From contig CM043966.1 of assembly GCA_014529385.2 (NCBI GenBank), positions 107,041,587 through 107,105,586 of the forward strand: a DNA stretch of 64,000 nucleotides, written 5' to 3'. Numbering within the stretch: position 1 is the stretch's first letter; each line of letters begins with the position of its first letter. The translations under genes and the position numbers were made by a program. This stretch comes from Adiantum capillus-veneris (taxonomy: Eukaryota; Streptophyta; Polypodiopsida; Polypodiales; Pteridaceae). The notes under the pieces are model-generated. The model made no database searches and was not told the DNA's origin. It saw only the letters and a list, made by a program, of their open reading frames with translations. Of this stretch, positions 12,338 to 21,790 are shown one piece after another.

Positions 12338-12907
12338 ACTATCAAAAATGTACACACACACACACACACACAAAAACACAAACAAGCACACAGCAATGCC
12401 ATTCTCAAATCAGCTTCACTAATATAAGACAAGTCTAATCAATGTCCAGTAATGTCAAGCGGTACAGGAATCTCAGCATGTGATAGCAGAGCCAACAAAA
12501 GAGCTCTTCTGTGTTAGATTTATGGAAGAGGCCCAATACCTGTGATATTACAGCTGTATGTTCATAAAACCCACTAGAAAAGTCATGTACAACTTGAGAC
12601 AGTGGCCATAAGCACCGAAGCTGTGCAGGCGGCAGGCATACATAGAAAGGTTCACTTGACAGGCTCTTCAGGGAGTATATTGCAGACGCACAGGTATGCG
12701 CATGTCTCTCATAATGGTGCCACTTGGGACGTTATCACCTGAAGCTCCATACGCTACCACATGGACCGAGTAGAGACAACATAAACTCTTAATTACAACA
12801 TGTGCATTACGATGACGGCGTGCACTTTCACAGTGGAAAGCCCACCTGCTACTATATGGAAAGCACCCATCACTGGTTGACCAATAATAAAATAAAAGAA
12901 TGCCCTG
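12338..12907 (-). other. Probable PDAT 3' UTR and downstream sequence
   Basis: This lies directly downstream of the PDAT stop codon and holds no further coding match. It begins with a (CA)n run at about 12352-12371 near the LINE A target site. No clear AATAAA signal is visible on the minus strand, so the transcript end is undetermined. Confidence 0.45.
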
Positions 12908-13391
12908 CTATAGCTTCAAAGGGACTCTCTCTGCCCATTGCCTTATGTGAGAGTGGATCTCATCCCCACCCAGCTCTTCTCCCGACTCCCCTGCAGCAAC
13001 TCGGAGGATGTCCTCGATCAAATGAAAGTTACCCATTATGTCGACATGCGCACCACTCTGCGTCCCGCGGCCCTCGAGCAAGTTGGATGGAGGCGCATGG
13101 TTGTATTCCCTTATGTATGTTGCCGCTCCAGAAGGATTGAACCTCGTGCGGCCCCGCCAGCCTTTCGCGCACATAAAACCTGCACTCAGAACTGGGACTG
13201 TCTCATCACCATCTACAAACTGCACTCCCCCTTTGAGACACCCTTCCGAATTGCCCTCAGCATTTGTATCAATGCGAAATGGTATCCGGCAAGAATCTGA
13301 TTGCGGGGACACCTTGTAAATGTACGAGCGCTCTGTTAATATGCCAACTCCATACATGCAGTACACCTCAAGATCAGGAGCATTTGGCAAC
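12908..13391 (-). CDS. PDAT: PDAT last exon (phospholipid:diacylglycerol acyltransferase)
   Basis: PDAT transfers a fatty acid from phosphatidylcholine to diacylglycerol to make triacylglycerol at the ER; it belongs to the LCAT-like alpha/beta-hydrolase family. This exon encodes the C-terminus, starting LPNAPDLEVYCMYGVGI and ending RVPLKL with a stop at 12908. VDGDETVPVLSAG carries the catalytic Asp and GTQSGAHVDIMGN the catalytic His; the nucleophile Ser lies in an upstream exon outside the window. A TTTTCCAG acceptor immediately precedes 13391. The first base completes an AG|G arginine codon begun by the exon ending at 28322, giving the family-typical NPLETR-LPNAPD junction. The frame is intact, with no stops in ~160 codons, so the exon is probably under selection. 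Confidence 0.94.
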
Positions 13392-13553
13392 CTGGAAAAT
13401 TGGATGAAACATCAACAGGCTAAACAACACATCTGGAACAGAACGTGTACAAGACTTTTCAAAAAAATTGTTTCTTGGTGGCATGTATGCATGCAAATGG
13501 AGATATGTCACTAAATGAGCGAATGCATTGTGGATGTTTGGAGGGAGGGAGGC

Positions 13554-13575
13554 GGGGGGGGGGGGGGGGGGGGGG
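13554..13575 (+). repeat. 22-bp poly(G) run
   Basis: An uninterrupted run of G, flanked on the left by GGAGGGAGGGAGGC. It lies within the PDAT intron, so on the transcript it is poly(C). Similar runs occur at 17835-17851 and 55887-55902. Confidence 0.95.
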
Positions 13576-14119
13576 TTAGCTTTATGGGGCCAAATTGTTT
13601 GAACTGAAAAACTGTAGGAGGGGCTAAAACATATGCTGTATCAAGGCATACAAAAACCTTAAAAATGAAAAAAGAGTAACAACAAAACAACTCTTCTTGC
13701 TAGATGGCTTTGAAAGGTGCTCAAACAAAACTTTCCGCAAAAAAGCAACTTTACAGTCATTCACCAAGGACAAGACAGTACAAAGACATAACCTAAACTT
13801 CTAAATCATACAGCAACAAAGTCATGGGACAAAAGTGCGAAGTCTTCATTTCTCGAATAAGCTATCAACAAAAAAATACATCTACAGTGTACAGATCCTT
13901 TTTTCCTTATCTACCAGTGACTTCCAAACTCGACAATACACAAAGGCCTCCAACTTGGTCTTCGGAGAGTAACCAAGTCTAGATATAACTTATCAAAATA
14001 GGGCATGAAAACAAGATCACTCTATTCTGCATATACAAGTGAGAAGCTTTGTACAATGCCTCCTGTTGGGGAGGTCACTCAATATTCATGTTTTTCGACA
14101 TGTAACAAGCCAACCAAAC
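13576..14119. other. PDAT intron sequence, no gene seen
   Basis: AT-rich single-copy-looking sequence between the last-exon side of the intron and LINE B. No ORF with a recognisable motif. Confidence 0.5.
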
Positions 14120-15385
14120 TTTTTTTTTTTTTTTGTAAATCCATTTGGATTGATTTACAAGTGGGAAACCTCAAAGCGAGGAAACCCACCAAAAAGATCA
14201 TGTACAAATAGAAGAGCACAAAAGTGTTCGACTATAAAAGAGGCTAAAAGCATTCACAAATAAGCTGATGTATCTCTAGAGTGATGTCATCAACATCCAG
14301 GGTAAAATGTAAAGATTGCCAGAGGGAAAGCTTGAAAAACGGAAAGGGATCCTCCTCAAGGCGATGGAACATGCAGCCATTACTTGACGCCGAAGGGTCC
14401 AAAAAGACCAATATCTGACCCACATGAAAAAGACCGCAAATCATTGTAGGGAAGGCAAGAGAATGCCAAAGCCTAAAACAGTTTGTGGAACACCCCAGAG
14501 GGGAAACAGAGCCGCATACAAGCTGATATCCGGCGAAGAAAAGCTTAAGTAATGCAGCAATCGCAAAGCAAGTGACTAATAGTCTCTTCCAAAGTCGAGC
14601 AACGGACACAAAAAGAAGAGATGTTATGGTGTGCACTAAGGAAAGTTCCCACCGGGAGAACTCCAAGCAAGCATTGCCAGAGAAACAAACGTTCCTTCAA
14701 AGGCAAGTGGCTCTTCCAGAGGTTAGAGAGAGGTTTCCTCCACGAGGTATCAGACTTTTGCATGGACCATAGGGCATTACAATGGTCAACAAGCTGAGGT
14801 CCCGGTAGTAGAAGAGCAATATACTTGACTGGCAGAAATGGCCTCAAAAGGTGTCCCGGAAAATCCAATCAAACATGCGGCAACCATCAGCCAATGGCGG
14901 AATGGGTAAAAAGTCAACAAAAGCTCTCTCCAGAGCGGACGATAATGCATACCCAATCCAAATCGGGGAGCTGCAAGTGGAAACTGGAAAGTGTAGCCCA
15001 CCTCATCAAGCACATCATCAACTACATGAAGGCCACGACAAGAGAGAAAATATGCCTAACGATGTGAACGGTCAACCGAAGTAAGAGAGAATGCCTGACT
15101 CCGATGAATACTCTCCAAACGAAGCGGATTCCCTTCTTGTTTTTGTCAATTGTGCCATGATAAATGAATTGTAACAGCTTTCCAAGCAGAAACAAAACTC
15201 GAAGTTAAAGAACAACCAAGAATGTGCCCTTCCATCTTAACAAAACCTCCCATAGAGATGATTGCCAATGACCAAATGAGGAAGTAACAACATGTTGGCA
15301 CAATCATAAGAGTACAAGGCTGAGTTTGCTGCACTAAAGTTGGTAACATCATGGCCTTTCTGGCAAGAACATGCATGCGCAAGTA
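14120..15385 (-). mobile_element. F1 LINE copy B, 5'-truncated
   Basis: The T run at 14120-14134 is the poly(A) tail of a minus-strand insertion whose 3' UTR matches copy A. The coding relics are 14244-14666 (zf-RVT region: LRLWHSLAFPT...FKLSLWQSLHFTLDVDDITLEIHQL), 14545-14868 (SHLPLKERLFLWQCLLGVLPVGTFLSAHH and FCVRCSTLEETISHLLCDCC) and 15146-15382 (RMHVLARKAMMLPTL, collinear with copy A at 7800-7870). It is ~1.27 kb and stops where copy A continues into RT. No clear target-site duplication was found. Confidence 0.85.
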
Positions 15386-15609
15386 GAGTTGTAACCCTTC
15401 GGCGTAAAGGTGTATCCATTCGCTAAAGAGACATGGCTATTCGCCGAACAGGTGCCACTCTTGGGCGATGGGACACATCCTTTGGAGAATCGGGGGTCTC
15501 GGATCTGGTATGTCTTCCTATCTGCAAAAGAATCAAGCAAGAAGGTAATACCAAGACAAAGAATCGTCGCAATCGTGACATTCCCTCCCATTTAAAATAA
15601 AACCCAAGG

Positions 15610-16470
15610 TTAGTTGTAGAAACTCCGGGAGAAGGAAAATGTATTTCTGCTTGCTTCTGCATTCAAAGCTCTTTTTGTTAAGTCCCACGTCATGGCACTA
15701 TTATTGACCGTAACGATTTTGCCGAACTGAAAACTCATCATATTTGCAACTCGATTAGTGCTTTTGTCAAAATCATTTGTAACTTCGAGCTTTGTACAAT
15801 AAAAGACTAAATCTTTATTTGCTTCAAGTGAAACTATTGGGAAACTGACTTGAGTTTTCTGTTGAGTGATGACCACTGGTTGAAAATCTGTAAGGTATTC
15901 CATTGGTTTATTTTCAACCAGTGATGACCACTGGTTGAAAATCTGTAAGGTATTCCATTGGTTTATCTAGAACAATAAATTCGTCCTGAAAGACTGAGAC
16001 ATAGTGTTTGAAGGTATATCCATCTGTAAAGGTTTATTATTGGAACAAGTTGTGTCCAAAGATTCAATTGCACCGACTAAAGTCGTGTTGAAAGAGTCTG
16101 CATCTGATTTATCCTTTGCATCCCTTAAGGCAAGGACTGGAATCTTCAAGTTTGAAGGATTATCATTCACCACTGCATTGGGTATGTGTCCAGAGACAGA
16201 CTTTATTTTGGAAGGGCGGTGACGAGATTCTATCCGGATCACGGCCAGAGAAGGGGTTATGTGCTTGTTGGTTGTCGCACAAGAACCAGAATCTTCTGAA
16301 CCTTTAGTTGTTTCAACGGGTATTGAGGCTTCCAATTGAGAAGGGGGAGGTTGAGGGAGTTGTTGCTTCTTAGACCTCTAAAGGATCCTCTTGCACAAGG
16401 AAGGGATCAATAAATCTTCAACTTTACCACCATCAGACAAGAAAGACTTAAATGTAGGGCATGGCTCGCA
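15610..16470 (-). pseudogene. Unidentified coding-like region
   Basis: The minus strand reads open for long stretches (16335-15967 and 15903-15610, in compatible order) with protein-like composition: EASIPVETTKGSEDSGSC, AVIRIESRHRPSKIKS, PVLALRDAKDKSDADSF, VSFPIVSLEANKDLVFY. I do not recognise a family. The 55-bp tandem duplication at 15865-15965 separates the two parts. It could be a spacer of the neighbouring Ty3 element or an unrelated gene relic. It lies inside the PDAT intron. Confidence 0.3.
15865..15965. repeat. 55-bp tandem duplication with a 13-bp perfect inverted repeat
   Basis: AGTGATGACCACTGG...CCATTGGTTTA occurs twice with a period of 55 (from 15865 and from 15920). At the junction, TTTTCAACCAGTG (15911-15923) and CACTGGTTGAAAA (15929-15941) form a perfect 13-bp inverted repeat around the loop ATGAC. 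Confidence 0.9.
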
Positions 16471-16857
16471 AGGGGGAGCTTATCCAACGACCAAGTACTC
16501 AACTAGGGTCGGATATATGTGCCACTAAGTAAGCCCGTCTTGATATCGTTGATGATCCTTTGCAAGCTTCATGTTGCTGCTTTTGTTGCTGATGATTGGA
16601 ATAAGAAGTAGGTTGCTTAGAACTGTAGTATTTCCAAGAATTGTTGCTCGCACGAAGGTACTTTGTGTCTAGTTGTCTCTGAGAAACCATGCTTTGGGTG
16701 AGAAAATTTGAGTTCCAAAGCCTTTGGTTTGAGTGGTTCTTCCTAGTCGACCACTGAAGCTTCAAAAGAGAGGAGTGAGAGAGGGTATACCGTTGGAATT
16801 TGACATAAGGAAGACGATTGGCTGCTCTTACGTCTTGAAAAGGCACGCCTGAGAAAA
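16345..16857. other. No assignable gene
   Basis: A minus-strand frame (16499-16894) rich in Q, S and N (QQQKQQHEACKGS) resembles low-complexity gag linker sequence, but no diagnostic motif is present. Confidence 0.35.
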
Positions 16858-17258
16858 AAAAGGGAAAGGAGTGGCTTTTTCCAAAGCTTAGCATGAGATA
16901 CTATGTACCTATCTAGATAAAAGAAAAGATAAATGATGTCTCCTTTGAACTGAAGCTGCCCGATACTTGGAGAATTCACAATGCTTTTCATGTGAGTCTC
17001 TTGAAGCCTTTTAAAGGCGATGTGCCCGATGATGGGGAGCCAGATGAGCAGCCCGAAGTGGAGGAAAGCTAGGAGATACTCGTTCCAGAACAGATTTTGG
17101 CACACAAGGAAAGAAAGATAAAAGGTAAAGTGAATAGGCGGTTCTTGGTTAAATTCAAGAACTATCCTGCATTGGATGCAAAGTAGATGGAGGAGGAGGA
17201 CCTAGCAGATACTCCTCAGATCTTGGAACTTTACCTTGAAGCATTCGGTTTAGCATAG
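16858..17258 (+). pseudogene. Ty3/gypsy chromovirus pol C-terminus with chromodomain
   Basis: The plus strand reads PKLSMRYYVPI, then INDVSFELKLPDTWRIHNAFHVSLLKPFKG, the integrase C-terminal (GPY/F-like) segment. This is followed by EILVPEQILAHKERKIKGKV, NRRFLVKFKNYPALDAK and MEEEDLADTPQILELY, a chromodomain that would target insertion to chromatin. Three in-frame TAG codons (16915, 17068 and 17188 areas) kill it, and the rest of gag-pol is absent upstream. The frame ends at a TAG near 17256; a purine tract (AAGAGGGGAG near 17310) might be the PPT of a lost 3' LTR. Confidence 0.85.
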
Positions 17259-18239
17259 TCTACTCCGATAGAACCCCGATTTCAGCATGAGTGCAACGGG
17301 CTTGCACAAGAGGGGAGTCGCTCCGCTTCTTTGTCAACGAATTACCCCAATTTTGATATAGAGTCATTGATGTCCCTTTGGGTTTCAGGGATACTGTTGG
17401 GCTAACAATATTCTGCTGAATGACTTTATGAACTGAAATTCCCGAAAATGAAAATGAAACTGATTGATTTGTACTTGACTTGTTTGAGTGCTGGAACTGA
17501 AAGACGAAATGACTGCAGCATTTCGGTCTCATAAATCTCTATAGACATGATTAGAATAAGGATTAGTTAATTGGGCATCTGTGAGGTCCCGACTAGATCT
17601 AGATGCGATTACTAAATACGTTGCCGATTAATCATGGTCTGAGATTTGGAATGATTTTGAATGTGATTTGTCCTTTGATGTCCTGTGATGTGACTATCGG
17701 TTGGTACATGTGCTAGATGTGTTGTGCCTAGTGCGTCGGTACTAACAGTCAATGTCTGCTAAGATAGTTTATGGCCTCCGTCTGTTTTGGAGGCGTAATC
17801 GCGGACGATTACAATGCTTTCAAAGGGAGGGAGAGGGGGGGGGGGGGGGGGTCGGGGGTCACAAATTGACATTAGACCCGGACACTCACTGCAGATACAT
17901 GTGACACTGTACAGCATACACGTGGCAGCTCGGATTTTGCGGCACAAAACCTGCTGACAAGCTGATGTGGCACATTGTACGGAAATCAACTTTTTGCGTA
18001 GACTGTTGACGACGTGGCAACATACGGAATCCCTGAAATTACACTGGCTGAAAATCCCTGGCAACTTTTGAGATAATTGCTTTATTTTAAGAAGCTTTTC
18101 ACTTACTGCTTTTGGGGCTCTGTTTTTGGGCATCCCTAGTATCAATAAATAAGTGGGCAGGGTCTCACTTCTCAGAGCATCTGGATGCAGAGTCTGGGAG
18201 TGAGCACCTACCCACTCTCTTGTACTTTGAACACAGACT
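17259..18239. other. No gene; possible LTR remnant of the chromovirus
   Basis: No protein match. The position directly after the chromodomain stop suggests 3' LTR sequence, but no second copy exists in the window to confirm it. Contains a 17-G run at 17835-17851. Confidence 0.35.
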
Positions 18240-18845
18240 AATACAAAAGGAAATACCGAAAGGGGCGCCAGTCTTTGGGGCCAATATCTCTAGGCACGGA
18301 ACTACGTCGGGCCGTGTCGACTAAAGTGTGAATTGTCAACTGTTTTGAAGTGAATCTCTGTTGTGTCACGGTAGAATCTTGACTTGGGGTGTCCAAGTTT
18401 GTTACACAATGTGCTTTGTTCGAGCGTGCAAGATAGGGTTCTTGGCAATAGCAATGCAACTCTGATTGTCGCACAAAAGACAAGTCGTCGCAGTCTTGGG
18501 AAAACACAACTCTCCCAGTAATCTCCATAGCCATATGGCCTCACAAGCAGCATAGCAAGCTGCTATGTACTCCGCCTCTGTGGAAGATAGCGCAATGGTG
18601 GGTTGCCGCTTAATGCTCCATGAAACGGGTCCTGAGCCGAGTGTGAAAACTACTCTTGTAGTAGAGCGCCGAGTATCTAGATTTCCTACCCAATCTGAAT
18701 CGCACCAACCAAGTAAGGTGCAACCCTTGAAGCGACCATAGAGCACACCATGGTCCAAGGTGCCGTTGTAACGTGCACATGGCTCTGTGTGCCACGTGGA
18801 CATACTTCATCGACTTCCAGAGCCAGTTTTCCTCTTCTTCCTAGA
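18240..18845 (-). pseudogene. Ty1/copia RNase H end (copia element, 3' part)
   Basis: The minus strand encodes the copia-type RNase H: GTLDHGVLYGRFKGCTLLGWCDSDWVGNLDTRRSTT, SWSIKRQPTIALSSTEAEYIAACYAACEAIWL, CLLCDNQSCIAIAKNPILHARTKHI. The acidic residues in DSDW, STEAEY and DNQS are present. A frameshift follows HARTKHI, after which the tail continues in another frame to about 18240. The upstream RT part of the same element lies at 23788-25265; G3 sits between them. Confidence 0.9.
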
Positions 18846-18851
18846 TAGGGA

Positions 18852-19953
18852 TGTCTAGAATCCTAGGTGGATTAGTACCGGCAATTTTGTGAGCTTGTTC
18901 GCATGACCTGCATGTTCGGACAAGTCCATTAAATTACGTTTTCCAGTTTGGAACCCTCTTCCATAAATGGTTTGTATACACGTTTTGACAGATGTTATTA
19001 CACTACGGTGGGCATTTGGCATGACGAGCATGTAGTTCTAGGTTAGGGGAATCCGACGTGCCAGACCGCGCGTCGATCGGATTCCCACGTGGACAGATTT
19101 GCGACAATCTCACCAAGTTTGGATCAATTTTTAATAAATCATTTCATGATTTATTTGTTGGGAAAACTGGTGGACCCTTGCCCTACCTAAGGCATAATAA
19201 TTACTTATTCTTCCCCTATAAAGGCACCCAAGGAGCTAGTGCTATTCTCATTCTCACGGATTGCAATTGAGCCAGCGTTTTGGAGGAAGCAACCAACTCA
19301 ACCAGCATTTTCAGCAAGAGCTCCAGCATTTTTGCAGAATTCAGCCAGCACCTAGCGTTTCCAGAATTCAGCAGCCAGCATTTTGGTTTTTCAACCCATT
19401 CCTTTGCCGGGTGTGCAAGAGATCCACTGCAGTCCCCCTTGACGGATGCGGTCCGGTACTTCAGCAACCAATTCAGCCCTCTCCACGGCCATTCCCTCGC
19501 CGAAATCGAGTGCGCCATTACTGTCCATCATCGGCCTCGTCGAGATCTGCATTTTCAGCCCATCATACTTCTCACATCGGGAATACAAATCAGCCCGTGG
19601 TGGTCATCCGCAATTCCCACATCGAGAAGAATCCAAGGTGCATCAAATCAGCCCCGGAGCTGCCTCTTCCCGAGGAGTTACCGCGGTGATTTGTCGTCAT
19701 CAAGTCATTAGAGTCTGCATTGAGGTATTGCATTATGTATACATTCCATTTACGCAATCTAAAGCAAATACCACATCGGTAACCGTGTGAGGGGCCCTTG
19801 AGAGGGTTGGTTGGGACCCCATCAGGTGTTGTTATCTTCTTCTCTCTCTTTCTCTCTCCCTCTACACATCTCTATTGCATTCTCTCAGCCCCTCTCTTCA
19901 AGGAAACATAAAAGGAATAGATCTTCACCATTTTAATTCCGCAGCACCTGACA
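18852..19953 (+). repeat. G3 5' LTR
   Basis: It starts TGTCTAGAATCC and ends CACCTGACA directly before a tRNA-Met-type PBS. U3 holds a TATAAAG box at 19217-19223. The transcribed part has five CAGC(G/A)TTTT motifs between about 19270 and 19385 and a pyrimidine-rich end (CTTCTCTCTCTTTCTCTCTCC). The last ~145 bp recur at 23568-23787, with a ~65-bp indel. Confidence 0.75.
19217..19223 (+). promoter_or_regulatory. TATA box of the G3 LTR
   Basis: TATAAAG in the context CCCCTATAAAGGCACCC, about 50 bp upstream of the repeated CAGCGTTTT block; the expected Pol II start is about 25-30 bp downstream. It sits where the U3/R boundary should be. Confidence 0.55.
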
Positions 19954-19967
19954 TTGGTAATAGAGCT
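19954..19967 (+). other. G3 primer-binding site (tRNA-iMet type)
   Basis: TTGGTAATAGAGCT begins directly after the LTR end ACA. The plant tRNA-iMet PBS is TGGTATCAGAGC; two positions differ here. Confidence 0.75.
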
Positions 19968-20235
19968 TTGAAGATTTTGCACTAATCCGCTAATTCCCAA
20001 AAAGTTTTTTTCCTCTCTTGTGTTTTTGGTTGTGTTGGCAGCCCTTCGTTGTATACTCCTCCCACTCTTGGAACAGCAGGCATGCCATTGCACGTACAGC
20101 CGTGCGCCTTGAGCGTCGAAAAATAGCAACCAATTGTATACCAAGTGTTGTATGCGGGGTGCGCCGACAAGGGGGTAGATAGTCTCCCGAAGATTAATCT
20201 GCAAGCTTCCTTAAACAAAGAGGAGAAGTCCTTGC

Positions 20236-20840
20236 ATGGTCAAGACTCGTAGCAGTATGAATACCTCCACCAATCAAGAAGGAGAGCAAGTGCCACCTAT
20301 GGATCCTCCTAGTCCTCCCCCCACTCCTCCTCCTTTGCCATCAAATCCCATGGATGCTATGATGCGCATGATGATGGAGATGATGATGCGGCAAGACGAA
20401 GCTCAACGACAAGAGCGTTTGGAAGCAACGGAGAGAGAGGAGCGTCGATTGGCGGTTGAAGCCGAGGCTCGTAGGCTGGAAAGGGATTCCATGCGTGATC
20501 TCATCACCGCCTTGGTGGTGCGACCCGATCCCCCATCTTCTGAGCCCGATTATGAAAAGCTTGCCAAGACCATCGCGGAGGCAATCATTGCTACACGGAC
20601 GATCAATGATCCCATTCTCGAGAAGATCACGTTCAGTAAGTATGATGGTAAGATGGATGCATCAATTTACTCGTGGTTGCATCAATTTATATCCTATTCT
20701 GCGGATGTTAGAAAGTCTGAAAATAACAAGGTTCTCTTGGCTTCCATGCATCTCACGGGTGATGCCATCACTTGGAAGGATGAATGGATGGAGAAGCAAG
20801 AGGCGGCCCATATGGCTGCCCATGCCCAGTCCTACCTCGT
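20236..20840 (+). pseudogene. G3 gag (N-terminal and capsid part)
   Basis: Gag builds the retrotransposon particle. The frame starts MVKTRSSMNTS, the same MV(I/K)TRS start seen in the G2 gags, and has a proline tract (PPSPPPTPPPLP). A coiled-coil-like E/R-rich region and ITFSKYDGKMDASIYSWLHQFISY follow, the beginning of the Retrotrans_gag capsid domain, then HLTGDAITWKDEWMEKQEA. At about 20840 it runs into the antisense of the G2-N repeat; the open frame continues to 21030, but that tail is chimeric, not gag. Confidence 0.82.
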
Positions 20841-20842
20841 TC

Positions 20843-20955
20843 ATCATGCTTGTCATTGTCATGCAAATCATCATGCTTGTCATTGTCATGCAATTCTTCA
20901 TGCTTGTCATTATCATTCCAATCATCAAGCTTATCATAATCATGCAAATCATGTG
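20843..20955 (-). repeat. 27-bp minisatellite encoding HDDLHDNDK nonapeptides
   Basis: The plus strand repeats CATGCTTGTCATTGTCATG with a 27-base period, at least four units. On the minus strand, in the G2-N frame, it gives HDDLHDNDK repeats (LHDNDKHDDLHDNDKHDE). The related G2-M protein has the same repeat in fewer, more diverged units. Confidence 0.85.
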
Positions 20956-21790
20956 ATTCATGCTTTGGAAAAGAAGAGAGTGAGAGAGTCTCCTTTTCCT
21001 GATCCTTTGCAACATGTGCCTGCACTTTAGAAAAGAGTCGGAACAACTCTTGCTCTGTTGGGCTCTCTATTCGGCCGACAAGCACGCTTGCTCACGCTCA
21101 AAGTCGGCCTTTCTTTCTGCTTGTCTTGCTTCACGTTCTAACTTCATGTCCATCATCATCATGTCGACAGCCTCCATAGGAGTTAGTGCAATCCTAGGGA
21201 GAGGGTTAGAAAAACCTCCTCGTGGGAAAATTTCTTCTTCGCCACTTTCATGCTCATCACTATCATGCGAAGTATCCATTCTGCTTCGAGTGATAACCAT
21301 ACTCTGAGATTTTGGGTTCTTAAGTTCACAAGGAACTTGGGTTCGTGCGAGTCTTGGAATCTTGGGTTATTGAGGTTCTTGCGTTCTTGAGGTTCTTAAG
21401 GGTCTTGAGGGTCTTGGGGTTCTTGATGTTCTTGCGGTTCTTCTTTCGCTTGCAATCTGTATTAGAGAAGGATCTTCTCTTCACCCGAGTTCTGCTCTTT
21501 TCCGCGGGCACACACCTTGGCGGCCTTGCGCTCACACCAAGGTTGCTTTTTCCCACCTCACCTCGATTAGCCAATCACTAAGTGCACGGTCCCCTCTCAA
21601 TGAGTGAAAAGAGGCACAAGGGAAGACTAGACAAGCCCTTCTTTCTTGGATTACCTGTCACTCTTCAAAAACACGATTACGAATCAACATACCCAAGAGA
21701 ACTTGGGTTACGTGCGACCGCAACAAGCAAAAAAATTTCTTGTGGTTCTTTCCTTGAGTGATACAGAACGTGCCAAAGCTATGATACCAA

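Noticed and set aside
11882-12427. Plus-strand ORF of 181 codons
   Set aside because: It lies antisense to the LINE A 5' region and CA-rich flank and has no motif.
12938-13319. Plus-strand ORFs over the PDAT last exon
   Set aside because: Antisense shadows; the minus-strand frame encodes conserved PDAT sequence with splice signals.
20820-21030. Cys/His-rich HACHCHANH repeats as a novel metal-binding gene
   Set aside because: This is the antisense of the G2-N His/Asp minisatellite fused to G3 gag; no independent gene structure.
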